Shown: positions 1 through 9,084, counted from the stretch's first letter. The stretch is DNA of 50,811 bases from Nocardia higoensis (GCF_015477835.1 NZ_JADLQN010000012.1:1-50811); one strand, 5' to 3'. Notes: a model not told the origin generated them from the sequence alone. Numbers and translations are program-made.

Positions 1-1
1 G

Positions 2-1267
2 GTGGTGTTCATGGTCAATTCCGCCGCTGTCGCGCGGTGGAAGGTCACCGAGGACGAGACCCTGATCCGGTGGATCGAGGGTGCGCTGCTGGCGATGAGC
101 ATCGGTTTGAACACCTACCCGTACCTGCGGTCCGGGGACCTGTTCGGCATCGCCGTGCACTCGGTGGCCCCGGTGATGGTCGGTGTCGCCCTGTTCGCCC
201 ACACCGCGGTGATGCGCCGCTACGGGCTGGCCATCGACCGCGCCTCGACCGCCGCCGACGAAGCCGGAGACGACATCGCCGAACGCCTCGCCGCCCTGGC
301 CGACACCGGCCACCGCGTCACCACCCCGGAGCCCGCACCGGCCCCCGCCCCGGCCGTCGATGACGACGAGGTGATCGCCCAGTACGAGGCCGAACTGAAC
401 GCGGGCCCCGCGTCGGAGGAGACCGTCGCGCCGTCGCGCGCGACCGCCGAGCCCGCGCCGATCGCGCGCGACGAGTCGATCGCGCGCGAGACGGAAACGA
501 TCGACCGCGCGTGCGAAAGCGCGGAGTCGATCGCGCGCGGAGTCGATCGCGCGCCGCGCGCGAGCGAACCGGCCGCGCGTTCGCGCGCGAGCGAGGACAC
601 CGCGTCGATCGCGCGCGAACCCGAGGCGGTCGATCGTCTGGGCGAGGTGCCCGATCGCGCGTCGATCGCGCGCGACGAGCAGCCCTCCGATCGCGCGTCG
701 CGCGTCGCTCAAACAGGCCCTGACCTGGGAACCGATCGCGAGTCGCGCGCCGATCACTCGGTTGGGGAAGCCGGTGCGGACGCGCGAGTCGACGCCGCCG
801 AACGCGCGACCGATGAGGAGGAACGCGCGACCGTCGCGCGCGCGACGCAGCCGGTCGCGCGCGATCGGCGCGCGGTGGTCTCGCTCGCGCGCGATCGGAA
901 TCCGGTGGCGTCGATCGCGCGCGACGGTGTCGATCGCGCGCAGGAGTCGCGCGCGGGCCGCGCGCGATCGGGGGCGATTCAGGGTGCGCTCGCGCGCGCG
1001 ATCGACAGCGCGCCGCGCGCGCGGACCGGCGCCGGGCATGGTCCGTTCGATCGCGCACTCTCGCGCGCGGAGGCGAACACGATCGCGCGCGCGGTCGTCG
1101 ATCGCAAGTTGTCCCGCAAGACCGTCGAAGAGCTGACCGCGATCTATGAGGCGGTCTCGTCCGGGACATCGCCGAACGCGATCGGCACCCTGCTGGGGCT
1201 GCCGCACTCCACGGTCGGCCGCGCGCTGGAGGCGGCCACGAAGGTCTCCGGCCCGCGCCCGGTCTGA
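2..1267 (+). CDS. DUF2637-type membrane protein with repetitive linker and C-terminal HTH (5' truncated)
   Basis: The reading frame is open through the left edge, so the N-terminus is missing. The visible protein starts with a hydrophobic stretch (VVFMVNSAAVA), then two likely membrane helices around residues 24-45 and 50-72 with a GLNTYPYL motif, typical of DUF2637 (SpdB-like) proteins of actinobacterial plasmids. Residues about 135-350 are low complexity, made of IARD, DRA and ARDR units; the cause lies in the DNA (see the repeat entry). The last 60 residues form a resolvase-type helix-turn-helix (LSRKTVEELTAIYE, then a second helix pair ending STVGRALEAA). A strong hairpin follows the stop. 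In Streptomyces, Spd proteins take part in intramycelial plasmid spread; the role here is inferred from family and neighbours. The start of this gene is probably the partial gene at the right edge. Confidence 0.8.
   Translation: MVFMVNSAAVARWKVTEDETLIRWIEGALLAMSIGLNTYPYLRSGDLFGIAVHSVAPVMVGVALFAHTAVMRRYGLAIDRASTAADEAGDDIAERLAALADTGHRVTTPEPAPAPAPAVDDDEVIAQYEAELNAGPASEETVAPSRATAEPAPIARDESIARETETIDRACESAESIARGVDRAPRASEPAARSRASEDTASIAREPEAVDRLGEVPDRASIARDEQPSDRASRVAQTGPDLGTDRESRADHSVGEAGADARVDAAERATDEEERATVARATQPVARDRRAVVSLARDRNPVASIARDGVDRAQESRAGRARSGAIQGALARAIDSAPRARTGAGHGPFDRALSRAEANTIARAVVDRKLSRKTVEELTAIYEAVSSGTSPNAIGTLLGLPHSTVGRALEAATKVSGPRPV
460..1089. repeat. Dense array of GATCGCGCG motifs inside the DUF2637/HTH gene
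   Basis: The 9-mer GATCGCGCG occurs exactly 11 times (starts 460, 478, 529, 545, 607, 653, 664, 689, 913, 932, 1081). Its complement CGCGCGATC occurs 4 times (858, 888, 961, 995), with many one-base variants between. Forward copies fall in two codon registers (read as I-A-R or D-R-A) and reverse copies in all three, so the conserved object is the DNA word rather than a peptide. The motif is only sporadic elsewhere in the window. Confidence 0.85.
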
Positions 1268-1286
1268 CCCGCCCCGCATCGACACG

Positions 1287-1321
1287 AAGGCCCCCGCCGG
1301 CAGCTACCCGGCGGGGGCCTT
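1287..1321 (+). terminator. Hairpin after the DUF2637/HTH gene
   Basis: Perfect 14-bp stem, AAGGCCCCCGCCGG against CCGGCGGGGGCCTT, with a 7-nt loop, 20 bp after the stop codon. A short T-containing stretch (TTCTGTGTG) follows. It probably ends transcription of the upstream gene. Confidence 0.7.
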
Positions 1322-1577
1322 CTGTGTGCGGGGGTCCCTGGTAGCGCGAACCAACCAGGGCCTCCGTCCGGCGACATTACCGGGCACGGTCCACCGCCCA
1401 CCGGAGGAAGCCCCGCCCGGATCCCGGCCCGGGCTTCCTGGTTGTCCCAGCGCCGGGAAACGGACGCCGATGTCGGGGCTGGCGGACCCGCCCGGTGAGG
1501 TCCCGTTCGGAATCCGCCCGGTCACCCAGGTCTGCGGTACGCTCTCCGAAAGAAGTCAGGAGCAAGCTGGAATTTAG

Positions 1578-1610
1578 GTGCCCTATTGGGCACACCCACC
1601 CGTCGGGTGG
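1578..1610. other. Candidate oriT: two adjacent inverted repeats upstream of mobC
   Basis: Two perfect short inverted repeats lie side by side: GTGCCC-TATT-GGGCAC (1578-1593) and CCACCC-GTC-GGGTGG (1596-1610). They sit in the roughly 370-bp non-coding stretch just before a MobC-like accessory gene and a MobP relaxase, the usual position of oriT in such modules. No recognised nic sequence was identified, so this is inference from position and structure. Upstream, 1322-1577 also holds imperfect GC-rich inverted repeats (CAACCAGG and CCTGGTTG arms around 1350-1444) and no convincing gene. Confidence 0.4.
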
Positions 1611-1642
1611 TCGCTGCGCTGGGCATGTGGGAGGGCTGTGAG

Positions 1643-2155
1643 ATGGCAGGGGAGTCGCCGGATTTCCGGGCGCGGGCGCGTCGGTCACGGCAGGCGAATG
1701 TGGCCGGCGGGCGGTCGCGGCGGTGCGTGGTGAAGCTGACCGACGCCGAGCACGAGGACCTCACGCAGCGGGCGGCGGCGGCCGGGATGACGGTGCCCAG
1801 GTTGTTGGTGGAGACCACGCTGGAGCGGGAAGACACCGAGGCCGGTCAGGTGGCGGTCCTGCGGGAGGCGTTGCTGGCGTTCGCGGATCTGGATACCGAG
1901 TTGCGGCGGGTGGGCAACAACCTCAACCAGCTGACTCGTTACAGCCATCAGGACAAGGAGTTCGCCGAGGGCGTGGAGTACGCGCTGGGGGCGGTGGTGC
2001 GGGTGTGCCTGCACCTGGACGAGGCCGCGCGGTCGTTGGTGGGCAAGGCCCCGGCAGTGAGCGCGGTGTCGATGCCCGACATCGACGAACCCATGCAGGC
2101 CCCGGCCGCCGATGACGACGGTGGTGGGTGGGCCGACGCGGTCGACCCGGCCTGA
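1643..2155 (+). CDS. MobC-like relaxosome accessory protein
   Basis: A 170-aa protein carrying the signature of plasmid mobilisation protein MobC near residue 90 (ELRRVGNNLNQLTRYSH). It is preceded by a basic N-terminus and a ribbon-helix-helix-like segment (VVKLTDAEHEDLTQRAAAAG). MobC proteins bind oriT next to the nick and help the relaxase melt DNA. The chosen ATG follows GAGGGCTGTGAG; an in-frame upstream ATG at 1586 lies inside the candidate oriT hairpin and is less likely. The acidic tail (DDDGGGWADAVD) is typical of such proteins. The relaxase gene begins 16 bp after the stop, so the two probably form an operon. Family assignment is firm; its DNA target is inferred. Confidence 0.85.
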   Translation: MAGESPDFRARARRSRQANVAGGRSRRCVVKLTDAEHEDLTQRAAAAGMTVPRLLVETTLEREDTEAGQVAVLREALLAFADLDTELRRVGNNLNQLTRYSHQDKEFAEGVEYALGAVVRVCLHLDEAARSLVGKAPAVSAVSMPDIDEPMQAPAADDDGGGWADAVDPA

Positions 2156-2171
2156 ACGGGGTGGTGGCGCG

Positions 2172-4166
2172 ATGATGCCGAACGTGTCGAAGGGCTCGGA
2201 CATGGTCGGGCTGGTGCGGTATCTGGCCGGTCCGGGCAAGCACAACGAACACACCGATCAGCGGGTGATCGCCGGGGACATCGTGTCGGTGGCGGTGTTC
2301 GGTGGCCGCATCGACATGACGCGCGCCGCGGAGTTGGGCAAGCTGCTCGACAGCTCCAGGGTGACGGCGTTGAAGGGGGCGCCGGTGCTGGTGACCTCGT
2401 ATGCCAAAGCGAAGGCGTTGATGGCCGAGGGCATGGACCGCAAGCAGGCCTTCGCCGAAGCCACCCGCGATGAACACGTCTGGCACTGTTCGCTGGCGCT
2501 GGCCGCGGCGGAGGGTGAGCTCTCCGATGAGAAGTGGTCGGCGATCGCGCGGGACTTTTTGACCGAGATGGGGTTCATCGGGCGTGAGGATGTGCCGGAT
2601 GTGCGGTGGGCGGCGATCCGGCATGGGTTGTCGAAGGCGGGCAACGATCACGTGCATTTGGCGTTGAGCGTGGTGCGTCCGGACGGCAGCCTGATCGACA
2701 CCTACCGCGACCTGAAACGCTCGCAGGCCGCAGCGAACGTGCTCGAGAAGCGGCACGGGCTGGCGGTGTTGTGGTCGCGGGAGGAACAGACCGGCACCGA
2801 ACGCGGTGTGCGACCGGGGGAAGCGCGCCGGGCGGAAGAGCTGGGGGCGGCGGCCACCGACCGTGAGTTGCTGCACCGGCAGGTGCGCGCGATCGCGTCG
2901 GCGGCCGAAACCGAGGCGGAATTCGTGACCCAGCTGCGGGCGAGCGGGATCAAGGTGCGCCCGCGCTTCGCCGAGGGCGGGATCGAGGTCACCGGCTATT
3001 CGGTGCGGTTCCCGCCGCACCGAGCCCAGGACACCGAGGTGGAGCGGGCATCGCTGTGGTACGGCGGGGGCCGGTTGAGCAAGGACCTCACCCTGACGGC
3101 GTTGCGGGCGTGGACGGGCTGGGAGAACACCCCCGAAGCGCAGGAAGCGGCGCTCGCGCAGTGGCGGTCGACGATGACGACCCGTTCGGGGCGGTCGTTC
3201 GCGCCGGATCCGCTCTCGGAGCAGGAGACGATCACCCGGTTGGGGCAGTGGTCGCAGTACATGCGCACCATCCCGGTCACCGACCGCGATGGGTGGGCGA
3301 AGGCCGCGGGGCAGACGGCGGGGTTGTTCGCGGCGGCGTCGATGCGCACCGAAACCCGGCCGGGCCCGCTGGATCGGTTGTCGCGGCAGCTGGCCCGCGC
3401 CGCCCAGACCCCGGCGCATCAGCGGCGTCCGGAGTCCCCGCACAAGGCGGGGGTGCAGGCGGTGTCGCGGATGCTGTGGTCGAGCAGCTCGAAAGCGGTC
3501 GCTGATGTCGCGGTGATCGAGGCGATGACCGATTGCCTGCTCACGGTCATGGACATGCTCGCGGCCACCGAACGCGCGAACACCGCCGCGGCGATGGCCG
3601 GCCACGCCCGCCAGGCGTTGACCGAGATCCATCTGCGGGCGGCCGGGGTCGACCCGGCCCGGGAGTATGTGACGGTGCCCGGGTCGCCGGGATGGGTAGC
3701 GCATGCGCGGGCGAAGGTCGTCACCGAACGCCCGGTCGAGCAGGCGCGGATGGTGGAGAAGATCGCCGCCGTCGCGGGGGACTGGGGAGTTCGGCGGATC
3801 GCGTTGCAGTCCCGGCCCGGTGCCCCGAAGGTCGACGAGTTCGGCCACATCATCGACCAGGGCGAGACGACAACGACCGATGACACCGGTCAGGTGGACA
3901 CCGTAGAAGCGCAGGCGGACTCCGAACCGGTGTCGCCGTTGCAGCGGTGGGCGGCCAAGGCCGCCGCGCAGGACAGTGGGCTGCTCGCCCGGCTGGCCAA
4001 GTTCCAGCCCGACCCGGCCGAGGTCGAAGCGGGTGCTGTCGTCGACAGCGCGTCGACAGAGCCGGCGGATTGTCGCGACGAAGTCGAGCAGGATTGGCAG
4101 AAGCCCATGCCGCCACCGGGGATGCCGGGACGAGGTGCCGGGGGGCGGGACGGTTTCGAACGCTGA
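2172..4166 (+). CDS. MobP-type relaxase (relaxase/mobilisation nuclease)
   Basis: A 664-aa protein with the relaxase fold in its first ~230 residues. A candidate catalytic Tyr is in VRYLAGPGKHNEHTD, an acidic/aromatic motif is HVWHCSLALAA, and the metal-binding histidine motif is GNDHVHLALSVVRPDG. Relaxases of this kind nick one oriT strand and stay covalently bound at the 5' end during transfer. The remaining ~430 residues are mostly helical with no helicase or primase motif visible. The start is one of two ATGs in tandem at 2172/2175; an earlier in-frame ATG at 2112 lies inside mobC. It is partnered by the MobC-like gene upstream. A second relaxase of another family is encoded convergently 80 bp downstream, which is unusual. 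Confidence 0.85.
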   Translation: MMPNVSKGSDMVGLVRYLAGPGKHNEHTDQRVIAGDIVSVAVFGGRIDMTRAAELGKLLDSSRVTALKGAPVLVTSYAKAKALMAEGMDRKQAFAEATRDEHVWHCSLALAAAEGELSDEKWSAIARDFLTEMGFIGREDVPDVRWAAIRHGLSKAGNDHVHLALSVVRPDGSLIDTYRDLKRSQAAANVLEKRHGLAVLWSREEQTGTERGVRPGEARRAEELGAAATDRELLHRQVRAIASAAETEAEFVTQLRASGIKVRPRFAEGGIEVTGYSVRFPPHRAQDTEVERASLWYGGGRLSKDLTLTALRAWTGWENTPEAQEAALAQWRSTMTTRSGRSFAPDPLSEQETITRLGQWSQYMRTIPVTDRDGWAKAAGQTAGLFAAASMRTETRPGPLDRLSRQLARAAQTPAHQRRPESPHKAGVQAVSRMLWSSSSKAVADVAVIEAMTDCLLTVMDMLAATERANTAAAMAGHARQALTEIHLRAAGVDPAREYVTVPGSPGWVAHARAKVVTERPVEQARMVEKIAAVAGDWGVRRIALQSRPGAPKVDEFGHIIDQGETTTTDDTGQVDTVEAQADSEPVSPLQRWAAKAAAQDSGLLARLAKFQPDPAEVEAGAVVDSASTEPADCRDEVEQDWQKPMPPPGMPGRGAGGRDGFER

Positions 4167-4183
4167 CCTGGGTTGTGTGGCAG

Positions 4184-4203
4184 GCCCTCTCCACTGAGAG
4201 GGC
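4184..4203. terminator. Hairpin between convergent relaxase genes
   Basis: Perfect GCCCTCTC-CACT-GAGAGGGC hairpin in the 79-bp gap between the converging MobP and MobF genes. It could serve as a terminator for either direction; no clear T tract follows. Confidence 0.45.
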
Positions 4204-4245
4204 GTGGCGATGCACGCGTAAGGCCGTCGTGGTGACCGTTGCTAC

Positions 4246-7200
4246 CTACAGCCCGTAGTCGTCATCACGGGACGGACCGGTGGCCGGAGACGGACCTTGC
4301 TGGTGGCCGACGAGGCCGGTGCCGGTGGTGACGCCGCGGTGCTGGTGCTCTGCCGTGGCGCGGCGGAGATGTTCAGTGCGGCGTCGCTGAGCGGTGGAGC
4401 CGTCGGCGGTGTCAACTTCGGTGCGGGCGTGGTTCTCGGCGTCGCGTTCGATGCCGGTGAGGTTGTCGCGGCGCTGGATCTCGGCGCGGACCAGGCGCAG
4501 CTGCGGGGGTTCGTCGAGTGCGGTGACGCGGTCGAGTTCAGCACGGGCGGTGGCGAGTTCGTCGGCCGCAGCGCTCAGGCGTGTGTCGCGGGCGGTGTGG
4601 TCGCCGGCGTCGGTGAGGGCTCGTTCCCACCGCCAGCTCGGGGTGGGGACTTCGGCGGTGAGCCGGGCAGCTTCGGCGCGCGCGGCGGCGAGCTGGATCA
4701 CGGCCTGCTCCTGTTCGCGTTCGAGTTCGTCGAGGCGTGTCTGGAGCGCGGTGCGGACCCGCCATTTGATGCGGGAGGTTTGGGCGAGTTCGCGCTCGGT
4801 CGCCCGGATCTCGGCGGTTCGCCGGTCGTGGTCGACTTGCAGGGTTTCGGCGGTGGCGACGGCGGGTTGTGCGCGGCGGATCGCGGCCGCGGTCTGGTCG
4901 AGCTGGCGGTCACGCTCGCGTGCGGCGGTCAGGGCGGCTTCGGCGTCATGGACGCGTAAGACCGCGGGAATGCGGATGTGCTCGTTGCCGGGGCGGGGTG
5001 TGAGAGCACGGGCGAGTTCGGCGAGTTCGGCATCGCTCATCCGTCGCGGGTCGCGGACGTTGGTGTCGCGCAGCTGTTCGCGGGCCCGCACCATCGCGGC
5101 TTCCCACTCGGCGCCGACCGGCGGGAGCGCAGGTTCGGTCGCGATGTCGAGCGCACCGGCGAGTTCGGGTGTTGGTTGCGGTTTCCCGAGAGGGTCGAGG
5201 GTGGCGGTCAGGCGCCAGCGCAGCGCGGCCGCGGGCTGCTCGGCGGGTAGCTGCCGGTCGCCGTGAGCGGCGCGGACCGCGGTGGGGATATCGATGCCGG
5301 TATCGGCGGCGCGGGTGAGTTCGGTAGCGAGGGCAGGCCAGTACGGGTCGGTGGCGATGCGGGGATCGAGGTCGTCGACGATCGGACGCCACCGTCGGGT
5401 GTGGGTGGTGTCGGCGCCGATCCGTTCGGCGACGGCCTGGTCGAGGCGTTGCTGCTCGCGGCGTTCGGCTACCGGGTAGCGGGTGGGGCCGGTGGGTCGG
5501 CGGTCGAGATCGGGGACGCGGTGGGCGGCACGCCAGACGGCGAGTTCGGCGACCAGGGCGGGATCGACCTCACGCAGTGCGCGGGCCCACAGCGGCACGT
5601 CGTCATCGGTGCTGGTGCGGGTGTTCTCGGTGATGGTGGTGGCGAGTTCGGTGATCCGCGCGGCCCGGACCGTCAGGTGCTGGTGGTCTTGGTCGTGGGA
5701 TCGCAGGGCGGCCGGGATGGCGGGCAGCCACGGCAACGGCCCGGCGCCGGGGTGGGAGTGGCGGCCGGTGGGGTCGATCCGCCAGTCCAGGACCGCGGCG
5801 GGGTCGGCGGCGGTGCCGAGTTCACGGCCGGCCGCGGCCTGGGTGAGTCGGGTCAGGGCGTCGGTGCCGGAGAGGTCGAGGACGGCCAGGTGTTGGCGTA
5901 GGACCGGCCAGGCGTTGGCGTCGGTGATGCCGGGCACGAGCTGCTCGGCGTGGGCGCTGATCTGGGCGAGACGCTGCGCGCCGAGGTGGGTTTCGGCGAG
6001 GTGGCCCAGAGCGTGGTGGTAGGCGTCGACCTCCCCGGCGAGCAGCTGGTGCGGGTCGGTGGCGGTGCGGGTATCGGTGGTGGCCGAGGTTTGGGTGCCT
6101 TCGCGCGCCAGGACACCGGTGAGCAGATCGAGTGCGGTGGGTGGGTGGATGGCGTCGTAGGTGTGGATGCTGTGTTCGTCGCCGCTGGTGGTGGTGGCGA
6201 GGTAGAGGTGGTTGCCGGTGCGGCCGCGGGTGAGCATGACGTAGAGCTGGGCGCGGGACTCGCGTCCGGTGAGGACGCCGTGGCAGCGGTCGACGGTGAG
6301 GCCTTGGGCGGAGTCGATCGTGGTCGCGTACCCGAGGCCGACGTGCTCGCGCACGTAGTCGGCGGGCAGTATCACGCGGCGCCCGGATCCGAGGTGGGTC
6401 GCGGTGATCCGCCCGTCGCGGTGGATCTGTTGCACGGTCCACCGGTAGCCGTTGCGGACGTAGTCGGTGCCCGAGATCGGCAGCCTCCTGTTGTTGCGGC
6501 GGGTGGTGATGACATCCCCCGCTGAGGCGAACAGGCCATCGGCCAAGGCGACCTCGGGCCCGGGTGGCTGGCCGTGGCGCCCGGCGCGGGCCAGGCGGTC
6601 CGCGCGGGCGAGCGCGTTGAGCTCGCCGACGATCGCCCGGGTGGGGGCGAGCATCGCCGCGTCGCGGCCTTCGACCCGGTCGACGCGCCAGGCCCGGAAG
6701 GCTGCGCCGACGTTCTCGGTCAGGGTGCCGACGTGGACACGCTGCTGGTCGAAGAAGTAGGCGAGTCCCGCCGGGTCGCCCTCGCGCACGGCCAGACTCG
6801 CGGCGGCTTCACCGGGGTCGGCGAACCGCATCACCCGGGTCAGGGTGGGGGAGGGGGTGGTTTCGACGATGTCGCGGATGATCCCGCCCGCCGCCACCGA
6901 GGACAGTTGCCGGTCGTCACCGATCGCGCGGACCGTCGCGCCGCGGTCGAGCAGCAACGCGACGGCGGCGTCGAGCTTCAATGTGGCGGTCTTGGCGGCT
7001 TCGTCGAGGATGACCAGGGTGTCGGGGCCGAGAGGCGGGAGCCGGTCGGGGGCGTGTTCGGCCAGGGCCAGCAGCATGTCCACCGTCATCGCCGCAGGCA
7101 CCCCGGTTTCCTCGGCGATGATCGCGGCCGCCGCCGCGGTCGGGGCGAGGGCGATCACGTTGCCCGCCTGGGCGGTCCAGGCGTCGACGAGGACCCGCAT

Positions 7201-9084
7201 CGCGGTGGTCTTGCCGGTGCCGGCCGGAGCGACCGCGGCCATGAACCGGCGTCCCGAGGTTGCGCAGGCGTGCACGAGCGACCGCTGGCCGGGGTTCAGT
7301 TCATGGCCGTTGGCGGCGTATTCGACCTCGGCCACCGCGATCGCGGTGGCCGGGATGACCCGGCCGCCGTCGAGCTGTGCGGCGGCGAGCAGGCGGGCCT
7401 CGGCGGCCACGATCGCGGGGGAGGTGTACTTCGTCGATCCGGCGCGCACGTAGATGCTGCTGCCATCCGAGCGAGTGAGCCCGGCCGCGACCGGGGCGTG
7501 GTCGACGACTCGGCGCGGGATCGACAGCTCGTCCCCGAGCGCGACAGCGACGACCTCACGCAGGGTGTCGGTCCAGGCGGCGGGGGCGACGTGGCCGCGG
7601 AGTTGGCGCACGGCTTCGGCGCGGATGTGGTGGGCCTGCCAGGTCGCTCGCGCCTCGGCCACCACATCGACGACCGCGGCCGCAACCCGCACCGGATCCA
7701 CCAGTTCCCGCTCCGGAACCGGGGCAGTGGGCGGGGGCGACAGCATCCGGGCCACCATCGCCTCCACCGCGGCGCCCGAGCCGAGCACTCGTTCGGCTTC
7801 GGCACGCCAATCCCGGCGCTGCTCGGCGCGGGAGCGGGCGTGGTGTTTGCCGCCGCGGGTGGACAGCGTCGCTTCCTCGGACATCCGCCACAACTCCTTC
7901 GGCGACGGTTCACGCCCGTGGCGGGCCTGGAAGTCGGCCGACATCTGCCCCAGCTTGCCGGTGATCGCCTCCGCACGGGTCGACCACACCGCCGCCAGGC
8001 CCGGATCCATGCCGGCCAGCTCCCGCACCGGGCGCTTACCCGCATCCAGGCGGCCGCGGTCTACGAACACGACACCGCCGAGGGCGGTTTCGAGGTGGTG
8101 TTCGAGGCGGGAGTTGTAGATCTCCGAGGCCGTGACCGCGTGCTGGTAGAGCATCGACCCATCCAGCGCCCCCCACTGTCCGGTGGCGCGGCGGACCTTG
8201 TTCGAGATCACCACGTGGGTGTGCAGGTCCGGATCACCGGCCCTGCTGTCGCGGTGGTCGAACATCGTCGCGATCAACCCGCCCACCTCGACCTGGGCGA
8301 CGCCACCGGAACCGATCCGGGTGAACACCGCATGCTGCTCGAGGAACCCCAGCGCGTCGGCGATCGCGGCGTGGTGGGCAGCCTCGATCTTGGCCGCAAC
8401 CTCGCGCGGGGCCAGCGCCCATGCCGCGCTCACCGACTTCACCGGGGAGAACGTCAGGTCGAACCCGGCGATCCGCTTCGACTTCGGACGTGCGGCTTTG
8501 GCCACCCACGCCGACAACTCCTGCTCATCACGGGCCGGGTGACCATGCTCGGCGACGAACATGCGGGCCGCGACCTCGGTCGCGATCCGCTCACGGTCGG
8601 CATCGGGGACCGGTGCCGCGGGCAGGTGACCGTGGGCGGTGTTCCAGTCTTCGTAGGCGCGGCGGCACTCGGCGCGGTAGGAGAACTCCTCGACCGAGGG
8701 CGTGCTGAACGGCATCCCGATGCGGGCCTTCACCCGCAGAGCGTGCGCCCGGGCGGTGCGGGCGGAGATTCCCTCGGCGCGTTTGGCTGCGACTTCGTCG
8801 GCGATCAACGCCTCGGCGTCCGGGTGCAGGCCACGCCCGAACAGCGCCCACATCTGCGGCTCGGTGACCTCTTCACCAGCAGTGATCGACGAGACCACCA
8901 CACCGTCGTCGTCGCGGATGGTCAGGTCCGCCAGCCCCGAACCCCACCAGCGGCCGGGGGATTCACCGCGCTCGCTGTAGTAGTCGGCCAGGGCCTGGTT
9001 CCCGCGCTCGTTCGCATCGTGAGTGGCGATACTGCGCAGGTAATACTCATAGCCATCGCCACTCGCGATCTTCGCCAGTGACAT
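4246..9084 (-). CDS. MobF relaxase-helicase (TraA/TrwC type)
   Basis: A giant protein of about 1,612 aa. The N-terminal TrwC relaxase domain opens with KIASGDGYEYYLR and holds a double Tyr/Trp patch (ADYYSERGESPGRWWG). The three-His metal motif is near residue 287 (DPDLHTHVVISN). A RecD-like helicase follows, with Walker A near 620 (APAGTGKTTAMRV), Walker B near 688 (LVILDEAAK) and a GDDRQLSSVAAGG motif. The C-terminal ~500 residues are charged and helical. Such proteins nick oriT and unwind the transferred strand. The start taken is ATG in MSLAKIAS after GGTTGGGGTG; ATGs 8-9 codons earlier are possible. Its natural partner would be the coupling ATPase encoded at 40.8-42.6 kb. Confidence 0.9.
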   Translation of the reverse strand: MSLAKIASGDGYEYYLRSIATHDANERGNQALADYYSERGESPGRWWGSGLADLTIRDDDGVVVSSITAGEEVTEPQMWALFGRGLHPDAEALIADEVAAKRAEGISARTARAHALRVKARIGMPFSTPSVEEFSYRAECRRAYEDWNTAHGHLPAAPVPDADRERIATEVAARMFVAEHGHPARDEQELSAWVAKAARPKSKRIAGFDLTFSPVKSVSAAWALAPREVAAKIEAAHHAAIADALGFLEQHAVFTRIGSGGVAQVEVGGLIATMFDHRDSRAGDPDLHTHVVISNKVRRATGQWGALDGSMLYQHAVTASEIYNSRLEHHLETALGGVVFVDRGRLDAGKRPVRELAGMDPGLAAVWSTRAEAITGKLGQMSADFQARHGREPSPKELWRMSEEATLSTRGGKHHARSRAEQRRDWRAEAERVLGSGAAVEAMVARMLSPPPTAPVPERELVDPVRVAAAVVDVVAEARATWQAHHIRAEAVRQLRGHVAPAAWTDTLREVVAVALGDELSIPRRVVDHAPVAAGLTRSDGSSIYVRAGSTKYTSPAIVAAEARLLAAAQLDGGRVIPATAIAVAEVEYAANGHELNPGQRSLVHACATSGRRFMAAVAPAGTGKTTAMRVLVDAWTAQAGNVIALAPTAAAAAIIAEETGVPAAMTVDMLLALAEHAPDRLPPLGPDTLVILDEAAKTATLKLDAAVALLLDRGATVRAIGDDRQLSSVAAGGIIRDIVETTPSPTLTRVMRFADPGEAAASLAVREGDPAGLAYFFDQQRVHVGTLTENVGAAFRAWRVDRVEGRDAAMLAPTRAIVGELNALARADRLARAGRHGQPPGPEVALADGLFASAGDVITTRRNNRRLPISGTDYVRNGYRWTVQQIHRDGRITATHLGSGRRVILPADYVREHVGLGYATTIDSAQGLTVDRCHGVLTGRESRAQLYVMLTRGRTGNHLYLATTTSGDEHSIHTYDAIHPPTALDLLTGVLAREGTQTSATTDTRTATDPHQLLAGEVDAYHHALGHLAETHLGAQRLAQISAHAEQLVPGITDANAWPVLRQHLAVLDLSGTDALTRLTQAAAGRELGTAADPAAVLDWRIDPTGRHSHPGAGPLPWLPAIPAALRSHDQDHQHLTVRAARITELATTITENTRTSTDDDVPLWARALREVDPALVAELAVWRAAHRVPDLDRRPTGPTRYPVAERREQQRLDQAVAERIGADTTHTRRWRPIVDDLDPRIATDPYWPALATELTRAADTGIDIPTAVRAAHGDRQLPAEQPAAALRWRLTATLDPLGKPQPTPELAGALDIATEPALPPVGAEWEAAMVRAREQLRDTNVRDPRRMSDAELAELARALTPRPGNEHIRIPAVLRVHDAEAALTAARERDRQLDQTAAAIRRAQPAVATAETLQVDHDRRTAEIRATERELAQTSRIKWRVRTALQTRLDELEREQEQAVIQLAAARAEAARLTAEVPTPSWRWERALTDAGDHTARDTRLSAAADELATARAELDRVTALDEPPQLRLVRAEIQRRDNLTGIERDAENHARTEVDTADGSTAQRRRTEHLRRATAEHQHRGVTTGTGLVGHQQGPSPATGPSRDDDYGL

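Noticed and set aside
318..1169. Arginine-rich antisense ORF opposite the DUF2637/HTH gene
   Set aside because: It is a shadow of the GATCGCGCG-rich coding strand, with no RBS and a composition made only of Arg, Ala, Ser and Pro.
1923..3848. 641-aa minus-strand ORF opposite the MobP relaxase
   Set aside because: Antisense frame of a gene with a recognisable relaxase domain; no start signal.
6574..9081. 835-aa plus-strand ORF opposite the MobF relaxase
   Set aside because: Gly/Arg/His-rich antisense frame of a gene with clear HUH and helicase motifs; such long antisense frames are common in high-GC DNA.
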